From positions 1 to 64,000 of the forward strand of contig NZ_JAJLRA010000027.1 of the NCBI RefSeq assembly GCF_020991365.1: a DNA stretch of 64,000 nucleotides, in the 5' to 3' direction. A program made the position numbers and the translations under genes. The notes beneath the pieces were generated by a model that did not search any database, was not told the DNA's origin, and saw only the letters and a list, made by a program, of their open reading frames with translations. Below are positions 54,945 through 63,836 of the stretch, one piece after another. The DNA comes from Streptacidiphilus sp. ASG 303. Lineage in GTDB: Bacteria; Actinomycetota; Actinomycetes; Streptomycetales; Streptomycetaceae. The first letter of the stretch is position 1; each line of letters begins with the position of its first letter.

Positions 54945-56444
54945 GTGGACCTCACTGCACGGCTCCTTCATTCCGTGGGCAATCCGATCTCCTCGGACGA
55001 CTTCGATTTCGGAGCACACCTCGGGGACGTGCTCGGCGGGGTGGGACTGTCCCCGGACGACTGCGGAGGGTCGGTGGCGATCACCTCCGGTGTCGACCCC
55101 CTGGTCCCGGCCCGGCTGCGGTACGGGTGCGCAGCGGCGCTGGCGCTTGCCGGGAAGGGGGTCGCGGCGTCGGCGGTCTGGCAGGACCGGGGAGGGGATC
55201 CGCAGGACGTCACCGTCGACGTCCGGAAGGCGTTCCGCCGCTTCGCCGGCTTCGCCGACAACACGTGGGAACTCGTCAACGGGCGTCCTCCGGCCCAGAA
55301 GTGGAACAAGCGCAACCCGTTCATCGACATGCCCTTCTTCCGCAGGACGAAGGACGGGCGGAGCGTCGTCCCGTTGAACATCTACCCCGGCCTGCGGAGC
55401 AGGGCGCTGGCCCTGCTGGGCTGCCCCGACAGCTCCGAGGCGGTGAACGCGGCGATCGCCGGGTGGAATGCGCGCGAACTGGAGGACGCCGCAGGTGAAG
55501 CGGGAATCGTCCTCGGCATGGTGCGGTCCCTGGAGGAGTTCCTCACCGAGCCCCAGTACACCGAGGTGCTCGCCGACCTCCCGCTGATCGACGTCGAGAA
55601 GATCGCGGAGAGTGCGCCGAAACCCTTCAGCGCCGGGGCGCGGCAACCGCTCGACGGAATCCGCGCCCTGGGCATGGCACATGTCATCGCAGGTGCCGGG
55701 ATCGGGCGTGACCTCGCCTCCTTCGGCGCGGACGTCCTGAACATCTGGCGCCCCGACAACGTCGAGATCGAGTCCTTCTACTGGGACACGCAGGTCGGTG
55801 TGCGTTCTGCGTACCTGGACGAGTCCGGCCCGGACCGGCTGCGCCTCGACCGGCTCCTCGCGGACGCGGACGTGTTCTTCTCCAACCGGCACCCCGGCTA
55901 TCTGGACCGGCAGGGTCTGTCGGCGGAGGAACTGGGCGAGCGCCATCCCGGGCTGGTCCAGACCGAGGTGCTGATGCACGGCCCGTCGGGCCCATGGAGG
56001 TTGAGGCCCGGATTCGACGAGATCGGTGCCTGCGTGTCGGGGATCTTCGCGATCGAGGGAACCCTCGATCACCCCCGCCAGCCGCCGATGCTCCCCATCG
56101 TCGACAACGTCGTCGGCTGGCTGGGAACGATCGGCACCCTGGCCGCGCTCCGGCGGCGCGCAGCCGAAGGCGGCTCCTACCGGGTCAGGGTCTCGCTGAC
56201 GAGGACCTGCCTGTGGTTGACGTCCCTGGGGGTCTTCGACCGGGAGTTCGCCGAGGCCACGGCCGGCTCCGGGCCCGAGCACACCCTGGTCGACCCGGAC
56301 CTGTTCACCGCGCGGACCCCGCTCGGCGTCTACCAGGGGATGACGGACCAGGTGGAGTTCTCGTCCCTGGTCCAGGGGCGGTTCGCCACGGTCCTCAGCC
56401 CCATGGGCGCGGACGAACCCGCATGGCGTTCCGCGGAGCGCTGA
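54945..56444 (+). CDS. CaiB/BaiF-family (class III) CoA-transferase
   Basis: A 499-residue protein. The C-terminal part shows the family III pattern: PLDGIRALGMAHVIAGAGIG, then RDLASFGADVLNIWRPDNVE, VGVRSAYLDESGPDRLRLDR with the position of the catalytic Asp (YLD), and ADVFFSNRHPGYLDRQGLS. The N-terminal 220 residues match the long actinobacterial version with two related halves. These enzymes move CoA between carboxylic acids. The GTG at 54945 was chosen. It opens a three-gene operon with a 3-hydroxyacyl-CoA dehydrogenase, suggesting degradation of an unidentified organic acid. Confidence 0.85.
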   Translation: MDLTARLLHSVGNPISSDDFDFGAHLGDVLGGVGLSPDDCGGSVAITSGVDPLVPARLRYGCAAALALAGKGVAASAVWQDRGGDPQDVTVDVRKAFRRFAGFADNTWELVNGRPPAQKWNKRNPFIDMPFFRRTKDGRSVVPLNIYPGLRSRALALLGCPDSSEAVNAAIAGWNARELEDAAGEAGIVLGMVRSLEEFLTEPQYTEVLADLPLIDVEKIAESAPKPFSAGARQPLDGIRALGMAHVIAGAGIGRDLASFGADVLNIWRPDNVEIESFYWDTQVGVRSAYLDESGPDRLRLDRLLADADVFFSNRHPGYLDRQGLSAEELGERHPGLVQTEVLMHGPSGPWRLRPGFDEIGACVSGIFAIEGTLDHPRQPPMLPIVDNVVGWLGTIGTLAALRRRAAEGGSYRVRVSLTRTCLWLTSLGVFDREFAEATAGSGPEHTLVDPDLFTARTPLGVYQGMTDQVEFSSLVQGRFATVLSPMGADEPAWRSAER

Positions 56445-56502
56445 CCCTTCCACGGGCCGGCGGTACCCGTACTGTCCTCGACTTCGGCAGGAGTGGCGTG
56501 TC

Positions 56503-57393
56503 ATGGCAGTGGTGGCAATCATCGGCGCAGGGGTGATCGGAGTCTCCTGGGCCCGCCTGTTCGGTGCGGCGGGATGGGAGGTGAGGATCAGCGACCCCAG
56601 GCCGGACCTGAAGGCGGTGGCGGACCGGGACCTGGGCGGCATGCCGGTCGTGCTGGGCGACGACCTGGCGGCCGCCGTCGACGGAGCGGACTTCGTGCAG
56701 GAGGCCGGACCGGAGCGGATCGAGGTGAAGAAGCAGATGTTCGCGGTCCTCTCCGCACACACCCGTGACGACGTGGTGCTGGCCTCGTCCTCCTCCTCCC
56801 TGCTCCCGTCCGCCATCGCGGAGGGGAGCCCGGCGGCGGACCGGATCGTGATCGGCCATCCGTTCAACCCGCCGGAGCTGATGCCGCTCGTGGAGGTGGT
56901 GCCCGGGCCCGGCACATCCCCGCGTACCGTCGAGCGGGCGGTCGAGGTCTACCGTTCGCTGGGCAAACTCCCGGTCCGGCTGAAGAAGGAGATCCCGGGG
57001 TTCGTCGGGAACCGTCTGCAGAAGGTCTTCGACGACCAGTGCACCTACCTGGTCCAGCAGGGGGTGATCGACGTGGCGGACCTCGACCACCTGGTACGCG
57101 CCTCGCTGGGACTCCGGTGGGCGACGATCGGACCCTTCCAGAGCGGAACCCTGGGCGGCGGTCCCGGGGGCATGCGCCACCTGGTGACGCACGTCGGGTC
57201 CCAGATGACGTTCGAGATCGGCGAGCCGGATCCGGCTCGGACGGAGGAGGTCCTGGACGCCGTCGAGTCGGCCTACGGCACCGGCGAGGACGCCTACGAG
57301 CGGCTGGCCGACCTGCGGGACGGTCGTACCCGTGCCGTCCTCGAACCGCTGGGCTGGCCTCAGCCGCCGACCGCCGGCCCCTCGGGGCGGTGA
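56503..57393 (+). CDS. 3-hydroxyacyl-CoA dehydrogenase family protein
   Basis: A 296-residue NAD-dependent dehydrogenase. The Rossmann loop is AIIGAGVIGVSWARLFGAAG, followed by ADFVQEAGPERIEVKKQMF, the ASSSSSLLPS segment and the catalytic region VIGHPFNPPELMPLVEVVPG, which holds the active-site His and Asn-Pro. Its length and single C-terminal helical domain resemble L-carnitine dehydrogenase and lambda-crystallin-type members as well as fatty-acid enzymes. With the CoA-transferase upstream it fits a carnitine- or hydroxyacid-type catabolic route; the substrate is not known. Confidence 0.88.
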   Translation: MAVVAIIGAGVIGVSWARLFGAAGWEVRISDPRPDLKAVADRDLGGMPVVLGDDLAAAVDGADFVQEAGPERIEVKKQMFAVLSAHTRDDVVLASSSSSLLPSAIAEGSPAADRIVIGHPFNPPELMPLVEVVPGPGTSPRTVERAVEVYRSLGKLPVRLKKEIPGFVGNRLQKVFDDQCTYLVQQGVIDVADLDHLVRASLGLRWATIGPFQSGTLGGGPGGMRHLVTHVGSQMTFEIGEPDPARTEEVLDAVESAYGTGEDAYERLADLRDGRTRAVLEPLGWPQPPTAGPSGR

Positions 57394-57439
57394 ACGGACC
57401 GGGCGAACGGGGCACTCCACGACCGAGGAGGACCACACC

Positions 57440-58345
57440 GTGTGGAAGGAACTGCTGGCGCTCCAGGTGGAACCCGGTGAGGTGCTCCGGGTCGACCTGT
57501 CGGACGGCGCGGCGCGCACCCTGGTCGAGAGGGCCGGCCCGGCCCCCGACGGGATCGTCGTGGACGGGGGCACCGTCTACTGGACCACCATGGGCGTCCC
57601 CGTCTCCGACCCCGACGTCCCCGGCGAGGCCGGCCAGGACTTCTCCCGGCGCAACGGCGGCATCCACGCCCTGGACCTCGCCGGCGGCGAGCGGTGGGAC
57701 GTCCTGCCGCCAGGTGCGATCACCACGGGCAAGCAGCTCACCTCGGACGGGGCGGGCACACTGTACTGGGCCGACCGTGAGGGCCACCGGATCAGCCGCG
57801 TCCGGTCCGACGGCGAGGGCCTGACCGACCTGGTGGTGACCCCGCCGGGGACGGGCGTCCTGGGCGAATGCGTTGGTGTCGCCGTCGACCCTGCCCGGGG
57901 CCACCTGTACTGGACCCAGAAGGGCCCGCCGAAGGGCGGTCAGGGCCGGATCCTCCGGTCCGGCCTCGACGTGCCCGCCGGCGAGAGCCCCGAGAGCCGC
58001 AGCGACGTCGAAGTGCTCTGGAGCGGGCTGCCCGAACCCATCGACCTGCACCTGGACGGTGCCTGGCTGTACTGGACGGACCGCGGCGCACCCCCGGCCG
58101 GCAACACGCTCAACCGGGCGCCCGTGCCGGCGGCGGGGGCGCGGGGCGACGCCCCCCAGGTCCTCGCGGACGGGTTCCGGGAAGCGATCGGCCTCGCCGT
58201 CGACAGCGACGCGGGCATCGCCTACGTGTCCGACCTCTCGGGCAGCCTGCGTGCCGTTCCCCTGCCCGGCGGGCCCTCGTCCGGCCGGCCGCCGCACGAG
58301 GTGGCGCGCCTCGGGCCGTTGACCGGCCTGGCCGGCCTCGGCTGA
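57440..58345 (+). CDS. YWTD-repeat beta-propeller protein
   Basis: A 301-residue protein made of about six LDL-receptor-type YWTD repeats: DGIVVDGGTVYWTTMG, GAGTLYWADREGHRISRVRS, GVAVDPARGHLYWTQKG, IDLHLDGAWLYWTDRG and GLAVDSDAGIAYVSDLSG. This forms a beta-propeller. Similar proteins in bacteria are lactonase-like (SMP-30) or unassigned enzymes. No signal peptide is visible, so it should be cytoplasmic. The GTG at 57440 has GGAGGA upstream. As the third gene of the CoA-transferase operon it may hydrolyse or bind the same metabolite. Confidence 0.8.
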   Translation: MWKELLALQVEPGEVLRVDLSDGAARTLVERAGPAPDGIVVDGGTVYWTTMGVPVSDPDVPGEAGQDFSRRNGGIHALDLAGGERWDVLPPGAITTGKQLTSDGAGTLYWADREGHRISRVRSDGEGLTDLVVTPPGTGVLGECVGVAVDPARGHLYWTQKGPPKGGQGRILRSGLDVPAGESPESRSDVEVLWSGLPEPIDLHLDGAWLYWTDRGAPPAGNTLNRAPVPAAGARGDAPQVLADGFREAIGLAVDSDAGIAYVSDLSGSLRAVPLPGGPSSGRPPHEVARLGPLTGLAGLG

Positions 58346-58430
58346 AAGGGGCACCCGCGGCGGCGGGCCCGATCCCGTGCGCCGGGTATCCGGTGGGGGG
58401 GAAGGGTCCGCCCGCTCCCCCGTGTCCGTC

Positions 58431-59642
58431 TCAGTGCGCGGGTCCGGCGGGCCCGGGAGCGGGTGCGGGTGGGGGTGCGGGCAGGAAGAGCCGCCCGCTC
58501 GCGCCATGGCGGAGCGTCCCGCACGCGACGACCGCCCACGCCGCGGCGAGGAGCGCGTACAGGGCCACCGCGGCCCCGGCGAGGGCGGTGGACCCGGTCC
58601 GCAGGGCCAGCGCCGAGGTGCCGGTCACACAGGTCCCGACCGGGAAGGTGAAGCCCCACCAGGTCAGGGAGAAGGGCAGCCCGCGGCGCGCCGCGCGCAG
58701 GGTCAGGGCCGCGGCCAGGGCCAGCCACATCATCGCGAAGCCCCAGACGGGGAGCCCGTAGAGGACGGCGAGGACCTGCGCGCCCGTGGCGTAGGGGGCG
58801 GGGAGGGCGGTGGCGGCCTCCCTGCCCAGGAGGTTCGCCGCGGTCACCGACTGCCCGAGCGGTCCCAGGACGATCCACAGGGTGGGCGCCATCGGGTCCG
58901 GTCCCGCACCGTGGTGCACCAGCCTGCCCCACAGCAGGGTGATGACGGCCAGGCCCGCCAGCAGGCTGACGCCGAACATGGCACAGCAGGCCAGCAGGAG
59001 GGTCAGGCGGGCCTGGCCCGCGGGCAGGTGGGGGACGAGCAGGGCGCCGCTCGCCGCGGAGACCATCGGGGGCACGACGGGCATCAGCCATCCCCCGAAG
59101 GCGGCGTCCGGCGCCGCGGGTCCGCCGGTGATCGTGCGGTACGGGATCCAGACGCAGACGGCCAGCCCGAACAGGGTGCCGCCCGTCCACAGCACCGCGT
59201 CCGCGGCGAGGGCGGCCGTGCGGCCGATCCAGTCCCCGCCGAGCAGCAGCGCCCCTGTGCCCACCGTCATGAGCGCCATGGGGGGAGCGCCCCAGAAGTG
59301 GGCCGCCACCGGGTGGTGGGCGTGGGCCCGGGCGTTCTCCCGGTGGCGGGTCCAGTGCACCGCCCAGGCCGCGGTGAGCAGCACCAGGAGCACGGCGGCG
59401 AGGGCCCAGACCCCGGTCGCGGCGGTCCGGAGCCCCGGGACGCGGACCGGCAGGGTGGCGGCCGCGTCGGCGGTGATCCCGGTGCCCATGACGGCCGCGT
59501 ACCAGTTCGGCCCCAGGTGGCGGAAGAGGTCGCCGGGGCGGTCGAGGTGGCGGAGGAGGGCCCGCCGTCCGGGAGGCCGTCCGGCGTGGCGCGAGGGCGG
59601 GTACGGCAGGACCGGGAGGGGGTCGGCGGTGCGGGGGGTCAT
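58431..59642 (-). CDS. TDT-family (SLAC1/TehA-type) transporter
   Basis: A 403-residue membrane protein with about ten hydrophobic segments. The first carries the family signature FRHLGPNWYAAVMGTGIT; others include WGFTFPVGTCVTGTSALA and LWIVLGPLGQSVTAANLL. The family contains tellurite-resistance TehA, fungal sulfite exporter Ssu1 and the malate transporter Mae1. The sulfur-rich neighbourhood makes sulfite export possible but unproven. It is divergent from a LysR regulator across 70 bases, the usual arrangement for control by that regulator. Confidence 0.88.
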   Translation of the reverse strand: MTPRTADPLPVLPYPPSRHAGRPPGRRALLRHLDRPGDLFRHLGPNWYAAVMGTGITADAAATLPVRVPGLRTAATGVWALAAVLLVLLTAAWAVHWTRHRENARAHAHHPVAAHFWGAPPMALMTVGTGALLLGGDWIGRTAALAADAVLWTGGTLFGLAVCVWIPYRTITGGPAAPDAAFGGWLMPVVPPMVSAASGALLVPHLPAGQARLTLLLACCAMFGVSLLAGLAVITLLWGRLVHHGAGPDPMAPTLWIVLGPLGQSVTAANLLGREAATALPAPYATGAQVLAVLYGLPVWGFAMMWLALAAALTLRAARRGLPFSLTWWGFTFPVGTCVTGTSALALRTGSTALAGAAVALYALLAAAWAVVACGTLRHGASGRLFLPAPPPAPAPGPAGPAH

Positions 59643-59712
59643 GCCTCCATCGTCGGAGCGGCCTGCGCGGGGCGGTAGACGCCTGTTCCCGATGCATCCA
59701 TAGGATGGGCCT
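59643..59712. promoter_or_regulatory. divergent promoter region, TDT transporter / LysR
   Basis: A 70-base region with an ATCC-ATA-GGAT interrupted palindrome at 59696-59706, just before the LysR start. This could be the LysR operator or include a -10 for one of the genes. Confidence 0.45.
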
Positions 59713-60648
59713 ATGCCTCTTTCCGGCCGTGTCAGCGACCTCGGGCCCTTCGACCTGCTGCTCTCCGTCGCGCGCCTGGGCAGCGTGGGGGCGGCGGCCC
59801 GGGCCCACGGGATCAGCCAGCCGTCCGCCAGCGCCCGGCTGAGCGGTCTGGAGCGCCGCCTGGGCATCGCGCTCCTGCAGCGCTCCTCCCGGGGCTCCCG
59901 GCTCACCCCCGAGGGCGCCCTGGTGGCCGACTGGGCGCGTGCGGCCGTGGAGGCCGCCGCCGCACTGGACACGGGCCTCGTCTCCCTGCGGCGCAGCGGC
60001 GGGGACCGGCTGCCGGTCGCCGCGAGCCTCACCGTGGCCGAGTACCTGGTCCCCCGCTGGCTGGCCCTCCTGCGCTCCGCCGCCCCGGACACGTCGGTGC
60101 TGCTGACGGCGGGCAACTCCGACGACGTCGCCGCCGCCGTCCTGGCCGGGGACGCGCAGCTCGGCTTCGTCGAGGGGCCCGACCTGCCCGGGGGGCTGCA
60201 GGCGCGCACCGTCGCCCGGGACGTCCTGACCGTCGTCGTCGCGCCGGGCCACCCCTGGGCGCGCCGCAGGTCTGGGATCACCGCGCACGAGCTGGCCGCC
60301 ACCCCCCTGGTCGCCAGGGAGCCGGGGTCGGGCACCCGCCGCCACCTGGAGCAGGCCCTCGCCCGGCAGGCGGGGGCCTGCCCCCTGCCGCCGCTCCTCG
60401 AACTCTCCTCCACCACGGCCATCAAGGCCGCCGTCCGGGAGGGCGTCGCCCCCGCCGTCCTCAGCTCCCTGGCGGTCGGCGACGAGACGTCCTCGGGAGC
60501 CCTGGTCCGCGTCCCCGTCACGGACCTCGACCTGAGCCGCTCGCTGCGGCTCGTGCACCTGGCGGGCCGCCCCCTGACGGGGCCCGCCCGCGCACTGGCG
60601 TCGATCGCGGGACGCCGCGGCCCGGGTCCCCTGCCCCGCGGCGGGTGA
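59713..60648 (+). CDS. LysR-family transcriptional regulator
   Basis: A 311-residue regulator. N-terminal winged helix-turn-helix: LLLSVARLGSVGAAARAHGI, SQPSASARLSGLERRLGIAL, LLQRSSRGSRLTPEG. The C-terminal effector domain has PVAASLTVAEYLVPRWLALL, VAAAVLAGDAQLGFVEG and LVAREPGSGTRRHLEQALA. The order of the effector-domain blocks matches CysB/CbbR-like members. It is divergently paired with the TDT transporter and probably controls it in response to the transported anion. Confidence 0.92.
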   Translation: MPLSGRVSDLGPFDLLLSVARLGSVGAAARAHGISQPSASARLSGLERRLGIALLQRSSRGSRLTPEGALVADWARAAVEAAAALDTGLVSLRRSGGDRLPVAASLTVAEYLVPRWLALLRSAAPDTSVLLTAGNSDDVAAAVLAGDAQLGFVEGPDLPGGLQARTVARDVLTVVVAPGHPWARRRSGITAHELAATPLVAREPGSGTRRHLEQALARQAGACPLPPLLELSSTTAIKAAVREGVAPAVLSSLAVGDETSSGALVRVPVTDLDLSRSLRLVHLAGRPLTGPARALASIAGRRGPGPLPRGG

Positions 60649-60662
60649 CGCGGAGGGCGCGC

Positions 60663-60694
60663 CCCGCGGCCGGGCGCGGGAGACCGGCCGCGGG
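60663..60694. terminator. hairpin between convergent LysR and P450 genes
   Basis: CCCGCGGCCGG pairs with CCGGCCGCGGG (11 bp) around a 10-base loop, midway between the two stop codons; it can serve both directions. Confidence 0.6.
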
Positions 60695-60747
60695 TCGGCT
60701 CCCGGCGATGCGGGAGGCGCGCCCCGTCGGGCGGCGGGCCGGGGCTC

Positions 60748-61986
60748 TCAGCGCAGGCCGTCGAAGGCGACCTCCAGGTGCCGCGGACCGCGCAGCACCG
60801 CGTTGGGGCGGTACGGCGGCGGGTCCTCCACCAGGCGCGGGTTCTCCATGCGGCGGGCCAGCTCGGTCAGGGCGATCTGCGTCTCCAGACGGGCCATGGG
60901 GGCGCCGAAGCAGCTGTGGATGCCGCTGCCGAAGCCGAGGTGCTGGATGTCCTCGCGGTCGGGGTCGAACCGCTCCGGGTCCTTGAACCGCTCCGGGTCC
61001 CGGTTGCCGGCCGCGACCATCAGCCAGATGCGCGATCCCTTGGGGATGGTGACGCCGCGCACCTCGACGTCGGCGATGCAGGTGCGCTGCGACACGATCT
61101 GCACCGGCGGCTCGTACCGCAGCAGCTCCTCCACCAGGTTGACGGACAGCTCCGGTTCGCGCCGCAGCCGCTCCAGGACGTCCGGGTGGCGCAGCAGGGT
61201 GAGCATGCCGTTGGTGATGAGGTTGACCGTCGTCTCGTGGCCCGCGATCAGGAGCAGCACCGCGGTGCTGAGGACCTCCATCATCGCCATGGAGCCGTCC
61301 GGGCCGTCCCTGCGCACGAGGTCGGAGAGCAGGTCGTCCTGCGGCTGCGCGGTGCGCTGCTCCGCCAGGCCGGCCAGGTACGCGCCGAGGGCCGTCCGCG
61401 ACTGGTGCAGGGACTTCAGGAAGGCGTCGTCCGCGCTCTGCCGGGTCCCGGGGTCGAGGCTCGCGACCAGCGGGTCGACCCAGGTGCGGAACTCCGGCTC
61501 GTCCTCGCGGGGGACCCCGAGCAGGCGGCAGATCACCGTCACCGGGAAGGGGTGGGCGAACCGGTCGACCAGGTCGATCCGGCGGGCGTCGCCGAAGCCG
61601 TCGATGAGGCCGGTGACGGTCTCCGCCATGACGCCGCGCAGGCCGTCGATCCGGCGGGGCCGGTGCGGTGGGCCGAAGCCGCTGTTGGCGATGCGGCGGA
61701 GCCGGTCGTGCTGGGGCGGGTCCGTGCGGAGGAAGGACAGGGGCAGCCCGCCGGTCTCCTCCTGCTCGTCGAGCGGGTCGCGCCCGGCGGCGGCCAAGGT
61801 GATGGTGTCGGAGCTGATCCTCGGGTCGTGGAACAGGGCCTTGATGTCGTAGTACGAACTGATGACGTAGGGGCCGTCCCCGCCCTCGTGCAGCACCGGG
61901 GTCCTGCGGAGCTCCTCGTAGAGCGGGTAGGGGTCGGCTCGGCTCGCGAAGTCGGTGATCCGGCTCACCAGCGAGGCTTCTGTCAT
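60748..61986 (-). CDS. cytochrome P450
   Basis: A 412-residue class-I P450. The oxygen-binding I-helix is LLLIAGHETTVNL near residue 250, the ExxR motif is NLVEELLRYEPPVQ and the heme loop is LGFGSGIHSCFGAPMARLE, with the Cys ligand near residue 356. The DPPQHDRLRRIANSGFGPP block also fits. It hydroxylates or otherwise oxidises an unknown small molecule. Its electrons probably come from the reductase and ferredoxin genes directly upstream in the same orientation (gap of 42 bases), a complete three-component set. Confidence 0.93.
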   Translation of the reverse strand: MTEASLVSRITDFASRADPYPLYEELRRTPVLHEGGDGPYVISSYYDIKALFHDPRISSDTITLAAAGRDPLDEQEETGGLPLSFLRTDPPQHDRLRRIANSGFGPPHRPRRIDGLRGVMAETVTGLIDGFGDARRIDLVDRFAHPFPVTVICRLLGVPREDEPEFRTWVDPLVASLDPGTRQSADDAFLKSLHQSRTALGAYLAGLAEQRTAQPQDDLLSDLVRRDGPDGSMAMMEVLSTAVLLLIAGHETTVNLITNGMLTLLRHPDVLERLRREPELSVNLVEELLRYEPPVQIVSQRTCIADVEVRGVTIPKGSRIWLMVAAGNRDPERFKDPERFDPDREDIQHLGFGSGIHSCFGAPMARLETQIALTELARRMENPRLVEDPPPYRPNAVLRGPRHLEVAFDGLR

Positions 61987-62028
61987 GTCGGGTCCTTACG
62001 GGCCCTCGGACGTCGGTCCGGGGGCCGT

Positions 62029-63420
62029 CTAGGGGCGGGCGGGGTGGAAGACCAGCTGCCGGTCGGCCGGCGAGTAGCCGGTGAGGGTCACGGTGGCGCC
62101 GTGGGTGGGCAGCGACGGGTCGGGGAAGGCGGCGGGCACCGGCCGCCTGCCCTCGGGGCGCCGGTCCATCGTCGGGAACTCCACCGGGAACGGCGCGCCG
62201 CGCTCGATCTGCCGGGCGTAGAACTCCAGCCAGCGGGTGTTGTCGAAGCTCACGGCGGCGACGATGCGGCCCTGGTGCCCGTAGACGGCGACGAACCGGC
62301 GTTCGGCCAGCGAACCCTGGGTGACCATGACCTGGTCGCCCATCGGCGGCACGCCGACGGACTTGATGCTCACGCCGAACATCGACGACCAGAAGGCCGG
62401 CATCCACAGGTGGGGCCGCCGGTCGGCGCTCGCGCAGACCATGTTGTGGGCGGCCGTCTCCGCCTGGGCGACGGCGTTGCCCCAGTGCTCGAGCGAGAGG
62501 AACTGGTAGCCGAACAGCGGGTGCGGGGACCGGGCGACGTCACCCGCGACGAAGACGTCGTCCGTGACGATGCCCCGGACGTCGAAGGCGCGGCAGCCCG
62601 CGTCGCAGGCGATGCCGCGCGGGCCCGCGCCCAGCCCCGAACCGGTCAGCCACTCCGTGTTCCGCAGCGACCCCAGCGAGACCACGACCACGTCCGCCTC
62701 GACGGTGCTCTCGTCGGACAGGTGGACCGCCCGCACCCTGCCCGCGGCGTCGCCCTCCAGGCCGGTCACCGTGACGTGCGTGCGCAGGTCCACGCCGTTC
62801 TCGAGCTGCAGGTCCGCGGCGACCGCCGCGACCACCCCGCCGAGCGCGCCCACCAGCGGCGCACCCGCCCGTTCCGCGACCGTGACGGGGAGGCCCATCC
62901 CCCGGCAGGCCGAGGCGATCTCCGAACCGGCGAACCCGCCGCCGATGACGAACACCCGGCCCGGACCCGCCTTCAGCCGGCGGTACAGGTCGGCCGCGTC
63001 GTCCCGGGTCCGCAGCACGCAGACGCCGTCCAGCCGCGCCTCCTCCTCGTTCGGCCACGGCCGGGCGCGGACACCGGTCGCGATGAGCAGCCGGTCGTAC
63101 TCCACCTCGTCGCCGTCGGCCAGCCGGACGCGCCCGGCCGCCAGGTCGAGTCCGGCCGCCGGGACGCCGAGCCGCCACCTGGCGGCGATCTCCCGGCGGT
63201 GCGGCAGCTCGGTGTGGATCGGTGACGCCATGCCCAGCAGCACGGACTTCGACAGGGGCGGGCGGTCGTAGGGCTCGTAGGGCTCGTCGCCGATCAGGGT
63301 GAGCTCGCCGGCGAAACCCTCGGCCCGCAGGGTCTCCGCGGCGCGCAGCCCCGCCAGGGAGGCCCCGACGATCACGATCCGGCCCTCGCGCAGGATCCGC
63401 GCCCCGGGGTCAGCGGCCAT
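62029..63420 (-). CDS. ferredoxin reductase (FAD/NAD(P)H, P450 electron transfer)
   Basis: A 463-residue flavoprotein of the putidaredoxin-reductase type. FAD fold IVIVGASLAGLRAAETLRAE, the DEPYEPYDRPPLSKSVLLG block, NAD(P)H fold VFVIGGGFAGSEIASACRGM and the FAD-closing VTDDVFVAGDVARSPHPLFG. A C-terminal reductase domain follows (AFWSSMFGVSIKSVGVPPMG). The ATG at 63420 overlaps the ferredoxin stop by 11 bases. It passes electrons from NAD(P)H to the small ferredoxin and on to the P450. Confidence 0.92.
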   Translation of the reverse strand: MAADPGARILREGRIVIVGASLAGLRAAETLRAEGFAGELTLIGDEPYEPYDRPPLSKSVLLGMASPIHTELPHRREIAARWRLGVPAAGLDLAAGRVRLADGDEVEYDRLLIATGVRARPWPNEEEARLDGVCVLRTRDDAADLYRRLKAGPGRVFVIGGGFAGSEIASACRGMGLPVTVAERAGAPLVGALGGVVAAVAADLQLENGVDLRTHVTVTGLEGDAAGRVRAVHLSDESTVEADVVVVSLGSLRNTEWLTGSGLGAGPRGIACDAGCRAFDVRGIVTDDVFVAGDVARSPHPLFGYQFLSLEHWGNAVAQAETAAHNMVCASADRRPHLWMPAFWSSMFGVSIKSVGVPPMGDQVMVTQGSLAERRFVAVYGHQGRIVAAVSFDNTRWLEFYARQIERGAPFPVEFPTMDRRPEGRRPVPAAFPDPSLPTHGATVTLTGYSPADRQLVFHPARP

Positions 63421-63655
63421 CGGGGACCCCCAGCGCGGACCGGGGCGCCGACCCCGGCGCACCGCGCAGGCCGTCCGCGGTGATCGCCTGCACCGGGCAC
63501 GCGGCGACCGCCCGCGCGACGCGCTCACGCTGCTGCTCCTCCGGATGCGGGTCGTACACCAGCGACTCCTCGCCGTGCATCGCGAACACGTCGGGCGCGA
63601 GGAACGCGCACTGCGCATACCCCTGGCACTTGTTGAGATCGACGACGAGACGCAT
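63410..63655 (-). CDS. [3Fe-4S] ferredoxin
   Basis: An 81-residue ferredoxin. Cys residues are at 10 and 16 (NKCQGYAQCAFLAPDVF) and 53 (AVAACPVQAI). The position between the first two, normally Cys in 4Fe-4S proteins, is Tyr-13, which indicates a 3Fe-4S cluster, common in Streptomyces P450 partners. The C-terminal 25 residues are a flexible tail. It shuttles electrons from the reductase to the P450. A strong hairpin lies 26 bases before its start. Confidence 0.92.
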   Translation of the reverse strand: MRLVVDLNKCQGYAQCAFLAPDVFAMHGEESLVYDPHPEEQQRERVARAVAACPVQAITADGLRGAPGSAPRSALGVPDGR

Positions 63656-63680
63656 CGATGCTCCATCCTTCCGGTCCCCG

Positions 63681-63717
63681 GGCCCGGTGCGCTCCGCCTC
63701 GTGGAGCGCACCGGGCC
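63681..63717 (-). terminator. 15-bp perfect hairpin just upstream of the ferredoxin gene
   Basis: GGCCCGGTGCGCTCC (63681-63695) pairs exactly with GGAGCGCACCGGGCC (63703-63717) around a 7-base loop. It may terminate the upstream minus-strand transporter gene. It sits too near the ferredoxin start to leave room for a promoter, so it may lie in the 5' leader of the P450 operon. Confidence 0.6.
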
Positions 63718-63836
63718 GGGGACGGCGATCACGTTCCACCCACGAGCATGAGGGCCGGACGCGGGGGGCACCTGCCGGAGGAGGCGTCCGGATGAACGGC
63801 GCCGCAGCCGCGCCGGGAGGCGGGGGGCGCGCGCGG

